Made by a program: the position numbers and the translations under genes. A stretch of 64,000 bases of DNA from Odontesthes bonariensis. Lineage: Eukaryota; Chordata; Actinopteri; Atheriniformes; Atherinopsidae. This document shows, one piece after another, positions 13,401 through 23,900 of the stretch (within the stretch, counting starts at the first letter, position 1; every line of letters begins with the position of its first letter). A model generated the notes under the pieces. It was not told where the DNA came from. It made no database searches and worked only from the letters and a program-made list of their open reading frames with translations. The DNA lies in contig NC_134521.1 of assembly GCF_027942865.1 (NCBI RefSeq), forward strand, positions 1,796,501 to 1,860,500, read 5' to 3'.

Positions 13401-14318
13401 AAAAGAAATGTCAAGCGCAAGCAAGCAAGTTCCGCTGGCTTTTAAAGGGAATGTTGGTGCCATATATGGTTACTTGGGGGCGTTCCATGATGCAAATTAG
13501 TCTGCTCGTGCCGCGCAAGGTGAACTGGCAGGTGTGGTATTTATCATTGCAGATTACCTACCGCTGTGCGTACGACCTGTCTAAGAACGTTTGATGAATG
13601 AAGGCACATTCTAAATTTCACTCATACGACAGGATTTAGAAGGGATTCTACGCACTACTGATGAATGAGGGCCCAGGACTGTGTACAAACTTCCAAATGC
13701 ATCGTTTTGTGAGTACAGACCATATTTGTACTACTGTAGAAGTTTGGTGTCATGGCATGTGATTTTAGTGTGGTAATTTTGGAGATACTGCCAGGGTCCG
13801 TTAGCGCTTGTACTAAGCTAATCGGGATAACTCAGTAACTCAGCTGGTGTTCAGCCAATATCGGAAAAACTTCGGGTGGGCTACTTGGCTGGATGTCACG
13901 GTTCAAATGACCCCAGGGTGAATCTACTCCGGAGTATCACTTTAACCCTCCTGTTGTCATGCGGGTCAAAAGTGACCCACTACCATGTTTAGCTGTAGAA
14001 AAAATACCTTAACTTTACCTAACTGCCCACCCACACATGCCATTCTGGTCACACCTCTGTGTTTACTACATGGGGAGATTAGATAAAGAACCAAAATCCC
14101 ACCGCAGGGAGCCAGAAATGACCAAAAATGACCAAAAACAAAGACGAAATGACCACGAACACCCTGAGGTCCAACAACAATTCAAACGGACCAACAGAAG
14201 AGCAGAAACACCCGCAGAGGCGCATGCGCATAAATGTAATGTAAACTTTGACAGTTTGTCCTCGCGCGCATCGCTCACCTCTCCACGTCCCGACGCGTCG
14301 CAGCAGCATCGCGTTCAT
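3711..14318 (-). CDS. ccdc90b: CCDC90B, mitochondrial coiled-coil protein (MCUR1 family), 9 exons
   Basis: Exons, 5' to 3' on the minus strand: 14318-14279, 8748-8629, 7857-7754, 6354-6253, 6172-6131, 5996-5925, 5767-5714, 5584-5470, 3766-3711. All introns are GT-AG. The lengths sum to 705 nt, or 234 codons plus TGA. Exon 1 gives an Arg-rich start ([13 protein letters not shown]) followed by GFHSK, a typical mitochondrial presequence. Next comes the family head ([20 protein letters not shown]), then [16 protein letters not shown] and [18 protein letters not shown] coiled coil covers roughly residues 90-205 ([34 protein letters not shown]). A single C-terminal membrane segment ([15 protein letters not shown]) ends the protein. 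The family sits in the mitochondrial inner membrane; MCUR1 is linked to the calcium uniporter and respiratory-chain assembly, while CCDC90B's own role is less clear. Human CCDC90B, as I recall it, is about 254 residues and matches better than MCUR1. Exon 1 is the least certain exon, but its phase, donor and presequence all fit. Confidence 0.93.
3838..3918. repeat. 21-bp GC-rich minisatellite, left part
   Basis: About four copies of a 21-bp unit (core CCCGGCCCGGTGCCTCGGTG) lie in the last intron of CCDC90B. The array resumes at 4995 beyond an inserted hAT-like element, so 3838-5462 was once a single array. Confidence 0.9.
3927..4994. mobile_element. Non-autonomous hAT-like element with 8-bp target duplication
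   Basis: The 1,068-bp element starts CAGAGCATGTGAACGGAGCG and ends with the inverse (CGCTCCGTTCACATGCTCTG). It is flanked on both sides by the perfect 8-bp duplication TCCTGGAC (3919-3926 and 4995-5002). Termini beginning CAG and an 8-bp duplication are hAT hallmarks. No transposase is visible. The interior has many CGCTC motifs and a GT microsatellite. Confidence 0.88.
4384..4428. repeat. (GT)n microsatellite
   Basis: Uninterrupted GT dinucleotides of about 45 bp inside the hAT-like element. Confidence 0.98.
4995..5462. repeat. 21-bp GC-rich minisatellite, right part
   Basis: About 22 units with variants (TGCCTAGGCG, TTCCTAAGTG, TGCCCAGGCG). On the gene strand the array begins seven bases inside the intron, after the GT of the 5' splice site that follows CCDC90B exon 8 (exon 5470-5584). 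Confidence 0.93.
6355..7619. repeat. 42-bp minisatellite in a CCDC90B intron, abutting an exon
   Basis: About 30 tandem copies of a 42-bp unit (contains GCAGTTAGCGGTTAGCTTCA). Three short copies lack GCGGTTA (35 bp) and lie near 6710, 7080 and 7410. Their spacing of 371 and 329 bp equals one short unit plus eight or seven full units, so a higher-order block was duplicated. The first unit contains the 3' splice site of the CCDC90B exon at 6253-6354. Confidence 0.97.
7621..7747. repeat. Short copy of the hairpin-unit repeat with its leader
   Basis: A leader of about 75 bp (AAAGTTCCGTACCCTTCTCC onwards) is followed by two units of the AAAAGCCTGTGAGC.AACAGACTTTT type. The leader and the first units are nearly identical to 55990-56105. 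It lies between the 42-bp array and the CCDC90B exon at 7754-7857. Confidence 0.85.
7858..8628. other. CCDC90B intron 2, no recognised feature
   Basis: AT-rich intron. I see no repeat family or exon in it. Confidence 0.6.
8768..8972. repeat. Four tandem copies of a 47-bp unit
   Basis: Near-identical copies around GTTACAGTTATACCAATC, just upstream of CCDC90B exon 2 on the gene strand. They run straight into a LINE-type tail. Confidence 0.9.
8973..9063 (+). mobile_element. LINE/SINE 3' tail fragment
   Basis: The sequence TGAAATGCGCTATATAAATA followed by an ATTG-rich end is the 3' tail common to many teleost LINEs and their SINE partners. No coding part is present. Confidence 0.6.
9062..9102. 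repeat. Single hairpin-type unit
   Basis: One copy of the AAAAGTCTGTTGCTCACAGG...CTTTT unit that forms the arrays at 22640-23042 and 56065-57430. Confidence 0.8.
9754..10303. mobile_element. TTAA-flanked inverted-repeat element (550 bp)
   Basis: It starts AGGCAGGGTAGGGGATC and ends with the inverse (GATCTCCTACCCTACCT). TTAA flanks it on both sides (9750-9753 and 10304-10307). TTAA duplications occur in piggyBac and Kolobok. It carries no transposase. Confidence 0.78.
10304..11383. other. CCDC90B intron 1, mostly unassigned
   Basis: An (ATT)n microsatellite lies at 10396-10432. The rest contains no exon that I can support. A 30-bp stretch near 10848-10878 (CACCCACACATGCCATTCTG) recurs at about 14028-14058. 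Confidence 0.5.
11985..12201 (+). pseudogene. THAP zinc-finger exon of a degenerate transposase
   Basis: The frame opens [20 protein letters not shown] and continues with YYRVPK, a Trp in KKWIVNL, and CGDHF. This follows the THAP C2CH order (C5, C10, then C and H about 50 residues on) with the conserved Pro and Trp. It ends at a plausible donor (AAAG|GTATGTG). No downstream transposase exon follows before the nested insertion, so the gene is truncated. Its position inside a TTAA element argues for a transposon origin rather than a host THAP gene. Confidence 0.75.
12466..13673. mobile_element. Nested inverted-repeat element (GGCCCTCATTTATCA ends)
   Basis: It starts GGCCCTCATTTATCA and ends TGATGAATGAGGGCC. 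A candidate 3-bp target duplication CAG flanks it (12463-12465 and 13674-13676). A 3-bp duplication suggests PIF/Harbinger, but the assignment is tentative. It contains its own LINE-like tail at 13192-13330 and lies inside the THAP-bearing element. Confidence 0.65.
13192..13330 (-). mobile_element. LINE/SINE tail fragment
   Basis: The sequence CAAATTTATTTGTAGCACAT followed by AAAGTGCTTTACATAAAA is the inverse of a common teleost LINE/SINE 3' tail. Confidence 0.55.
13946..13992. mobile_element. piggyBac-like terminus
   Basis: Directly after TTAA comes CCCTCCTGTTGTCATGCGGG and then CAAAAGTGACCC, which resembles piggyBac-type ends (TTAA followed by CCC). No second end was found. Confidence 0.35.
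14219..14230. promoter_or_regulatory. NRF1-like site
   Basis: GGCGCATGCGCA contains the palindromic core GCGCATGCGC recognised by NRF1, a regulator of nuclear genes for mitochondrial proteins. It lies about 50 bp into CCDC90B intron 1. Binding is inferred. Confidence 0.5.
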
Positions 14319-14952
14319 CCCGGAAGCTGCGGAGTGTTTGGGTTCGGCAGAGTTCGGTTTGACACTGAAACCTGTGAAACATACGCGGTCAGATCACACG
14401 CGCACACCGACACACACACACAGCTGACTGACCGGAAACAAGCCGAAGGCTCAGGGCGTCATGGTGCTGCGTTCAGGGACTGTCGGGATCCATAAAGACC
14501 TGTGGTCGGTAGAAATTTGCTCCAGAAAAAGAAAAAAACATTGAAAAAAACTATGGAAATTACTTAAATGGAAAGTCTAAATGTTCCTACAGTGAAGTCT
14601 AAATGCGTGTTCACATCACACAGCAGTTTGATGCAGTTTCAGCTGCGTCAGCGGAACCATTACTCACGTTTACAGTGGAGCCTCAGAATTCCCGACTTTG
14701 TAAGCTGACATTTAATGCACCTGATTGCGTCACTATCTTCTCGCGCTGATTAGTTTGTTTTACTCTTAAAGTTAAATATTATGTTAATATTTAACATAAA
14801 GGTTAAATATTAAAAAGTTAAAGTAATCACAGGGTATCTTTCATCTTTTGTTCGAATTAAAAAACAAACAAACAAAAAGCAGCTCGGTGACGAATTGTCC
14901 CGCACCGCCCTGTCAATAAAGTTTTGAATACAAAGTCAACAAGTTGGCTGTC
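14319..14952. promoter_or_regulatory. Shared promoter region of CCDC90B and ALG8
   Basis: The two start codons are divergent and 634 bp apart, and no other exon lies between them. The CCDC90B side is rich in CpG. No clear TATA box was seen next to either start. The transcription start sites cannot be read from the sequence. Confidence 0.65.
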
Positions 14953-17900
14953 ATGGCGGCGCCTGCGGACCCTGGGAGCTGGTTTCCAGCCTTGGCTGTG
15001 GGAGTTTCTCTGCTGAAGTGTCTGTTCATCAACGCCTAGTGAGTGGAAACCGTTTCCCGCCGGTTGGTTTCTCTCCGCCGGAAGGTTTAGGTCGGTGGTT
15101 TGGTTTGTTCGGCGGGAGTTCAGAAGCAGGAGCTAGCTCCTGTTAGCATCAAGCTAACGTTCAGAACGGCTAACGTTTGCCACCAAATCGCCTCAAGATG
15201 GCGCCGTTTTCACTTTAGATCATTTCCTGTCTTCATCACTTTTGACCCGTTTAGTCATTTAAGTTTCCTGTAAAACAATTAATATTTAATCGACTTTAAT
15301 TTGGCGCGTATGTCCCATCATGCAACGCGGTGTGCCGCAGCTTCATGTTCTCTGAGCTGTGATTTTAACGGTCTGTTTCACCGCAGAACCGGCGGTCCAA
15401 TAGTTATTCTGTTTTATTCAGTTTTATTCAGTTTTATTTTGTTTTATTCTGTTTTTATTTTGTTTTATTCTGTTTTATTTTGTTTTATTCTGTTTTATTT
15501 TGTTTTATTCTGTTTTATTTTGTTGTTTTAGTCTGTTTTATTTTGTTTTATCCTGTTTTATTTTGCTTTATTCTGTTTTATTTAGCTTTATTCTGTTTTA
15601 TTTAGCTTTATTGTGTTTTATTTTGTTTTATTCTGTTTTATTGTTTTATTCAGTTTTATTGTTTTAGTTTGTTTTATTCTGTTTTTTTTATTTATTCTGT
15701 TTTATTTTTATTTTTCTGTTTTATTCTGTTTTATTTTGATTTATTCTGTTTTATTGTTTTAGTCTGTTTTATTGTTTATTCTGTTCTATTCTGTTTTATT
15801 CAGTTTTATTGTTTTATTATTTTCAATTGTTGTTATTGTCAATTGTTCTGCTCAGGAAGGTTTCTGAGTGTAAGACCCGACCTGGTGTTTGCAACTGTTT
15901 GACCCACAGAGTTAAAACGGAGACCGGCTTTATGTTTGAGTCTGAACAGAGGATATCACTGTGTGCTGAACTACAGAACCAACGAGTGAAAAGCTTCCAA
16001 ACAAAAGGTGAAAACCAGTCCGACAGGAAGCAAACAGAAGAAGGAATTCACCTCGGTGTTCAGGCGGAGGCTGCAGGGGCGGGTCAGGAAGTTTACCTGT
16101 AAACAAAGTCTGCTCAGCGGGACGGAAAGCCATCCGGATCTGCTGCTCTGAGCCCGTCTGCAGCAGCATTTAGCTGCGGCCATCTTCTCTCTGACCTCCT
16201 GACAAACACCCCCAGGTTAACGTCAGAGGGAGGAAAACCACTTCAGGAGCAGCTGTGATGTGGGCCTGAAGCTCCAGATGTTCCATAAATCTTCTCCAGA
16301 AACGGCTCCAGATGTTCCATAAATCTTCTCCAGAAACGGCTCCAGATGTTCCATAAATCTTCTCCAGAAACGGCTCCAGATGTTCCATAAATCTTCTCCA
16401 GAAACGGCTCCAGATGTTCCATAAATCTTCTCCAGAAACAGCTCCAGATGTTCCATAAATCTTCTCCAGATACAGCTGCAGATGTTCCATAAATCTTCTC
16501 CAGAAACGGCTCCAGATGTTCCATAAATCTTCTCCAGAAACGGCTCCAGATGTTCCATAAATCTTCTCCAGAAACGGCTCCAGATGTTCCATAAATCTTC
16601 TCCAGAAACGGCTGCAGATGTTCCATAAATCTTCTCCAGAAACGGCTGCAGATGTTCCATAAATCTTCTCCAGAAACGGCTCCAGATGTTCCATAAATCT
16701 TCTCCAGATACGGCTCCAGATGTTCCATAAATCTTCTCCACAAACAGCTCCAGATGTGTTTCATAAATCTTCTCCACATACGGCTCCAGATGTTCCATAA
16801 ATCTTCTCCACATACGGCTCCAGATGTTCCATAAATCTTCTCCAGAAACGGCTGCAGATGTTTATTGCACCAAACAGACCAAATTCCGTGATGTGAAAAT
16901 GACTTGGCATTAAAATCTTTTCTGATTATGTCTCCAGCCACTCCACAGACTTCGAGGTGCACAGGAACTGGTTGGCCATCACGCACAGCCTGCCGGTGTC
17001 CAGGTGGTACCATGAGGTCAGTAGCACCGGTGTTCTGTGCACTCTGGTGCTGCATTTAACGCTGGTTTCCTGTCTGAATGCACTTTAATTAGTTAACCTC
17101 CTGTAGAGGATGTGCAGCTTCTTGTGACCGCTCAGTTGTCTGATTCAGTTTCAGGGAAAGATGGGAGTGATGGAGGCCTGTGGGCTTCCACAGACCTTTA
17201 TCTGACTCCAGAAGAAGATTCTGTGTCTTTAAACTCCTGTTTCTGTGTCTGGGTGCCAGCTGCATTTTAAATAACCAAACATAGAAACCAAAACCAAGCT
17301 TTTTCTCCCATTGTTTCCTTTGATCTTTCTTTATCGAGCTTTAAGGCGAGACACTACAGGTGAATAGGGTAATATTTTAGAATAATAGATATCACCATGA
17401 AACTTCCTGAGTTGATTACTTATACAAGTATGAAAAGAAAATGTATTACAAGTTTTAGAAATTTGTATGTTTGATTATGCAAATTAGGCATTATTTAATT
17501 AAATACGCGCACATTTGCAGATATTTCTGGAAGATAAATCTGAACATGTGATAAAGCCAGGTGCAAAATACTTTTTTCATTTTGTTTACACACAAAATGT
17601 AAAGAAAATTACAGAGGGATTTCAGGATATCTGCTTTAATTTCCTAGGAAATCTAAATATACTGCCCATAGCCTAAAAAACATTCATTTTCGCCATTTTT
17701 TTTAATCAATAATGTCACATAAATCAGGCCAGGAATGATTTATCAACAAATCCTTCTGTACATATCTTCAGAATACTGCTAAGTGTATAACTGGAAAGTT
17801 TGGTGTTAGTAGGTGCTCCATAGGCTGAGATATTGATACTGGAAAAATACAAAAAACTGATTTTGAGAAAACGGCATTTAAAGATTTAAATAGGGGAATT

Positions 17901-20900
17901 TGATACATTTGTATTGGAAACAGTTGCTCAAAAACAGAATAAATGCTCAGGCCCTTAGTAATACTAATGTAGAATAAATGATCTTATTAATAAAGAATAC
18001 AAACTCAATACAATACAATAACTGACCAGCCTCTGTCATTAACACCCCTCGGTTTCCTAACCACAGTTTACGGTCAGGTGTGCTGCTCCCAGATGCTTCA
18101 TCAGCTGATCTAATAGATTTTCTTTTATTGCATCTTGCAAAGCACAATTGTTGCTTTCTTTTCTTTGAAAGTTGTGGTGTTTTGGGGCATTTTCGGAGCG
18201 TCAGAGTCCACCACGTGATACGTCTGAGCGAATCACGTTAGCAGAAACGAGCAGCAGCCAATGAGATTCCGTCATTAGCTATAAATCCGCCTTTAGACGT
18301 TCCTGATTGGTCACTGATAGAAAGGAAGTGCCGTTATGACAGACTAGCGGTCATGACAGACTTCAGTAAACAGACGAAGCTCAGCATGGCGCGTTGGAAT
18401 GCTAACTTTTTGGGCGAAACGTACTGCCGCAAGTAAACAAAATGTAATAAAATAAACATTTTAATTTATGTTTTCAACGTTTTCTTTTTAGCAGGTTGAA
18501 AGAACACATGTTGAAGGAGTAAACTGGCCCAAAATCATGAAAAATCCCCGTTTTTGCCGGCCGTGTCTCACCTTGATAAAACTTCAGGAGCTGGAAACAT
18601 TTATAATAATAATAATAATTTATTTATATAGCACCAAATATACACAAAATGTAGCTCGAAGTGCTTTACAAATAAGATCAATATACAAAGTAAATAAAGT
18701 AAAATAACTACAAGAATAACAAAATAGAGCACAATAGAACATGTTACTCTGGGGGGGGGGGAAAATAGATATAAATTAAAGATAAAGTACTAAAAAGAGA
18801 AAAATGAATTTACCAATAAAATAGAGAAACAATAAATGTAATGTATAAGTAGTAAAAATAATAATAATAATATAATTTATAAAACTAGTAGAAGGCGAGG
18901 GTGTATAGATGTGTTTTTAGCTGCTTTTTAAAGTTTGTAACATCTGTTGACTGACGAAGATACACTGGTAGAGAGTTCCAGATTTTTGGTGCATAAAAAT
19001 AGAAAGCAGCTTCACCCGTCTTTTTATATTTCATTTTAGGAATATTTAATAAAGTAGCACCTGATGATCTTAGAGCTCGACTTGGAACATATTCTGTGAG
19101 TTCTGAAATGTACGGAGGTGCTAATCTATTCAGAGATTTAAAAACCAGTAAGAGAATCTTAAATATCTATTCTAAAAGACACAGGGAGCCAGTGTAGTGA
19201 AGCCAGAACAGGTGTGATGTGTTCTCTCTTTTCAGTGCGGGTTAGGATTCTGAACAAGCTGTAATCTGTCAGTAGGAGATTTTGGGAGCCCAGTAAACAG
19301 CGCATTACAGTAGTCAAGTCGTGAGAAAACAAAAGCATGGATCAGTTTCTCAGCATCCTTCTGTGTGAGGAACGGTCTAACCCGTGCAATATTTCATAAG
19401 TGATAGAATGCTGTTCTTGTAACATTTCCAATGTGAGCTTTAAAAGTTAATTTGAAGTCTAGAATTACACCCAGATTTCTAATTTCATCCTTCACCCGTA
19501 TAGGTTCAAAACCTTGACATTTGGCGTTCCTGTTGATGAGAAGCAGCAGCTAAAGCCTGACCGCTGTGTCTCTTCCCTTCCTGCAGAACACGTCCGAGTG
19601 GACTCTGGACTACCCGCCGCTCTTCGCCTGGTTCGAGTTCGGCCTGTCGCAGGTCGGGCGGCACTTTGACAGCAGCATGCTGCAGGTGGAGAACCTGAAC
19701 TACGCCAGCCCGGCCACGGTGCTCTTCCAGAGGCTGTCGGTGATTCTCACCGACGTGGTTTTTATCTACGCCGTCAGAGAGTAAGTCCACCGTTGGCTCC
19801 TGCTGCCTCCTGATTGGTCCACAGGGTCAAAGACTCATGTTGACCATCTAAACCTGTTGACCCACCAGAGAATCTGCAGTTACAGTAAAACAACATGGAG
19901 GCTGAATATATCCGGCTCTGATTGGCCAACCATTCCGTCCTGTAGCCTGCTGCCATGCTGTTTAAACGCCAGGTGGCGGTTCAGATGGTGCATTTTGACC
20001 CTTTTATCTTTCCATACTGATGTCGCTGCACAAAAACTGGTGGAATTCAGTCGTGGCTCCGCCCACCGCGGCTGTTTGCTGGCTCTCCGTCCTGATTGGC
20101 TCTGTTCTCCAGGTGCTGCAGGTGTGTTCAGCAGCAGAAGGGCTCCCGGGACGTTCTGAACCGACCGTCCTTCGTCCTGGCGGTGCTGCTGCTGTGGAAC
20201 TTCGGCCTCCTCATCGTCGACCGTATCCTTCAGCTGCGACGCCGACTTATGTTTCACGGCACGAAACCAGGCTGATTCAGTTCAGCTCGGCGCTTCAAAG
20301 ATGCAGTCCGATTCAAGCTGATTACAATCCGATTCAAGCTGATTACAATCCGATTCATTTCATTCCAAGTTTGCCAAATTCATACAGCGCCAATAAAAAA
20401 AAAAAGTTGTTTAGTTAAGGAAACCGACGGATTGCATCTGAACTTCTCTTTGATTCAATCCCCAGATTCAAAACCTATGTTTTTATAGATAAGTACAGCT
20501 GAGTGTCATCAGCATAGCAGCGGAACTTTATGCCATGCTGTCTAATAATGTTACCGTATGGAAACAACACGGAGGCGTTCCCCAAGGCTCTGGTTTAGGA
20601 CATCTGTTTTTTCCTGCAGTCCGATTCAAGCTTATTACAATCCAATTCATTTCATTCCAAGTTGGCCAAATTCATACAGAGCCAATAAAAAAAAAGTTGT
20701 TTAGTTAAGGAAACCGACGGATTGCATCTTTGATTCAATCCCCAGATTCAAAATCATCTTTCATCTGGTTTCATAGATAAGTACAGCTTAGTGTCATCAG
20801 CATAGCAGTGGAACTTTATGCCATGCTGTCTAATAATGTTACCTAATGGAATGGTAAATGGTAAATGGACTGTACTATAGCGCTTTTCTAGTCTAGCTGA

Positions 20901-23900
20901 CCACTCAAAGCGCTTCTAACTACATGCCACATTCACCCATTCACACACACTCATACAGCACGTCTATGTCTATACACACACTACGTGCTTTCTAATCATT
21001 CACACACACATCCATACACCGATGGATTTATCGGTAGGCAACGTGGGGTTCAGTGTCTTGCCCAAGGACACTTCGACATGTAGCCCGAGGAAGCTGAAGT
21101 CGAACCACCGACCTTCCGATTGGTGGGCGACTGCTCTTCCTCCTGAGCTACAGCCGCCCATGTATAAAGTGAAAAGAATCGGTCCAAGCACAGAACCCTG
21201 AGGAACTCCATGACTTACTCTGGTGTGTGAGGAAGATTCTCCATTTACAAGAACAAACTGAAATCTATCATATAAATATTACTTAAACCAGCCTAATGCA
21301 GTTCCTTTAATCCCAATAACATGTTCAAATCTCTTTACCTTTATCTTTAGTCCACCAGGGCAGCGCCATTCTGGAACTATTTATTCGGACATACCATCTC
21401 AACCTAATGACCACTGATGTTTTCACCAATCTGGCCTAAACTCGCATCAGAGCGTCAGCGAGGCCGCCAATAAAAGCCTTTTAAGCGTATTATTACATAA
21501 AAGAGAAAGCTCAGGGTCCATCACAGGATTATGGTTTCTGGTGCCAGGAAGTGGTTAAAGTAGCAGAGAAACATCTTAAATATGTGATTTAAAATGAATC
21601 GAGGTGAGTTTTTAACATCTCAGCTTCAGTAATAGTCAGTAAAAGCCGTGTCCTGATTAATGACCAGCAGGGGGCGACACCTGTTGTTGGAAAGACGTCT
21701 TTTATCATCAATTTTATAAATAATTATGATTACAATGAATTGAATTCCAATTGGCTTGAATTGGACTTTATTATTTAAGTGCCTTGATATCACATTTGTT
21801 GTATTTGGCGCTATACAAATAAAAATTAATTGAATTGAATCACCTGACCTGTGACCTCGTTAAACATTTCCTGATGAGGTCAGTGTTAAAAGTTGGTTTG
21901 ATGTCTGTTTTAACAAACTGTCTGCTGAGGAGCATCGAACAGAAAAGCTTCTCTCTTCCGCCGGCTGGGATTCTTCCTTCACGTGTTTCCCTCAGACGTT
22001 CACTTCCAGTATAACGGCTTCCTGTTTGGTTTCCTGCTGCTGTCGGTGGCCAAACACCTGCAGGTACGGCGCTCCGGATCCCCGCTGATGACGCCTTTCT
22101 GTCTGTGAACAAACTCTTTCAGCTCGGTGTTGTTTTGCTGTTTGTGTGCGGCAGTCTCGGCACCTGCAGGGGGCGCTGCTGTTCTCCGTCCTGCTCAACC
22201 TGAAGCACATCTACCTGTACGTGGCCCCGGCGTACGGCGTCTACCTGCTGAGGAGCTACTGCTTCACCCAGGACAACCGAGGTGCAGCCCAGTTTGGTTC
22301 TGTGACGGAGCATTTAGAGCCCGGCTCTGAGCTCTGAGCTCAGCTGTGATTCTGTGTGTTTCTTTTTATTTATTTATTTTATTCTGTGTGTTTCTGAGCA
22401 GACGGCTCCGTCAGGTGGAGCAGCTTCAGCCTGCTACGTCTGCTGGCTCTGGGCAGCATCGTGACGGCGGTCTGCGCTCTGTCCTTCGGTCCGTTCATCG
22501 TCATGGTGAGTGTTGGAGCCCAAACTTTGTGTCTTTCATTTAATCTTGAAACAACACGGAGGCGTTCCCCAAGGCTCTGGTTTAGGACATCTGTTTTTTT
22601 CCGAGATGAATGAAGGTAGATGTGGTTTTCTGAGCTGGTGAAATTATTGTAAAAGTGTGTTGCTCATAGGCTTTTATTTTGTAAAAGGGTCGCTCACAGG
22701 CTTTTATTATTGTAAAAGTCTGTTGCTCACAGGCTTTTATTATTGTAAAAGTCTGTTGCTCACAGGCTTTTATTCTGTAAAAGTCTGCTGCTCACAGGCT
22801 TTTATTCTGTAAAAGTCTGCTGCTCACAGGCTTTTATTATTGTAAAAGTCTGTCGCTCACAGGCTTTTATTCTGTAAAAGTCTGTCGCTCACAGGCTTTT
22901 ATTCTGTAAAAGTCTGTCGCTCACAGGCTTTTATTTTGTAAAAGTATGTCGCTCACAGGCTTTTATTCTGTAAAAGTCTGTCGCTCACAGGCTTTTATTC
23001 TGTAAAAGTCTGTCGCTCACAGGCTTTTATTTTGTAAAATAAATGATGGGGCCGTTGTGTTTTTCAGGGGCAGCTCCCGCAGGTTTTGTCCCGGCTCTTC
23101 CCCTTCAAACGGGGCCTCTGCCACGCCTACTGGGCCCCCAACGTCTGGGCCCTCTACAACGCGCTGGACAAAGTCCTGGCGGCGCTCGGTGAGGCGGCGC
23201 CGCCCTCTGAGGATCCTTCACCAGAGAAGATGCGAGTTTCTGATCCACCTTCTTGTTTTTCAGGGGTTCGCCTCAGGCTGGTGGAGGAGGCGGAGCTTCC
23301 TCGAGCCTCCATGACGGGCGGGTTGGTCCAGGGCTTCCAGCACTCGGTCCTCCCCTCCATCTCTCCCTCCGTCACACTCGTCTGTACCCTGCTCTCCATC
23401 CTGGTGAGTCGGAGTCAAACCCCGCCCCCTCCTGCCTGTCCGCCACGTTGCATCATGGCGTCAGCCTGGCGCTGCAACCGGACGTTTTCCACTTCTGGAT
23501 GTTTACGGGCAGGTTCTGTGTCAGAAACACGAGTTTAGGAGCTGAAAGTGAAAGACAGAACCAGGTAGAACAGCCAAAAATTGTACTCAAGTAAAAGTAC
23601 CGTTACTTCAGAGTAATATAACTCAAGTAAAAGTACCGTTACTTCAGAGTAATATAACTCAAGTAAAAGTACTCTTACTTCAGAATGATATAACTCAAGT
23701 AAAAGTACCGTTACTTCAGAATAGTGTAACTCAAGTAAAAGTACCGTTACTTCAGAGTAATATAACTCAAGTAAAAGTACTGTTACTTCAGAATAGTGTA
23801 ACTCAAGTAAAAGTACCGTTACTTTAGAGTAATATAACTCAAGTAAAAGTACCGTTACTTCAGAATAGTGTAACTCAAGTAAAAGTACTGTTACTTCAGA

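Larger units (their letters stand above)
11384..13941 (+). mobile_element. TTAA-flanked DNA transposon carrying a THAP exon (Kolobok-like)
   Basis: The termini are AGGGATGGTTCGGAGTAGAT and its imperfect inverse ending CTCCGGAGTATCACT. TTAA flanks both sides (11380-11383 and 13942-13945). The element carries a THAP-type exon at 11985-12201 and is itself interrupted at 12466-13673. A THAP domain together with a TTAA target fits the Kolobok superfamily. The catalytic part of the transposase is missing, so the copy is non-autonomous. Confidence 0.75.

Noticed and set aside
3711..14318. MCUR1 instead of CCDC90B
   Set aside because: The C-terminal segment ([21 protein letters not shown]) and the short N-terminus fit CCDC90B better. 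MCUR1 is longer at the N-terminus.
16170..17055. Minus-strand frames with an [11 protein letters not shown] repeat
   Set aside because: Product of the 34-bp array in ALG8 intron 1. The 34-bp period cycles all three frames, and it is antisense to a real gene.
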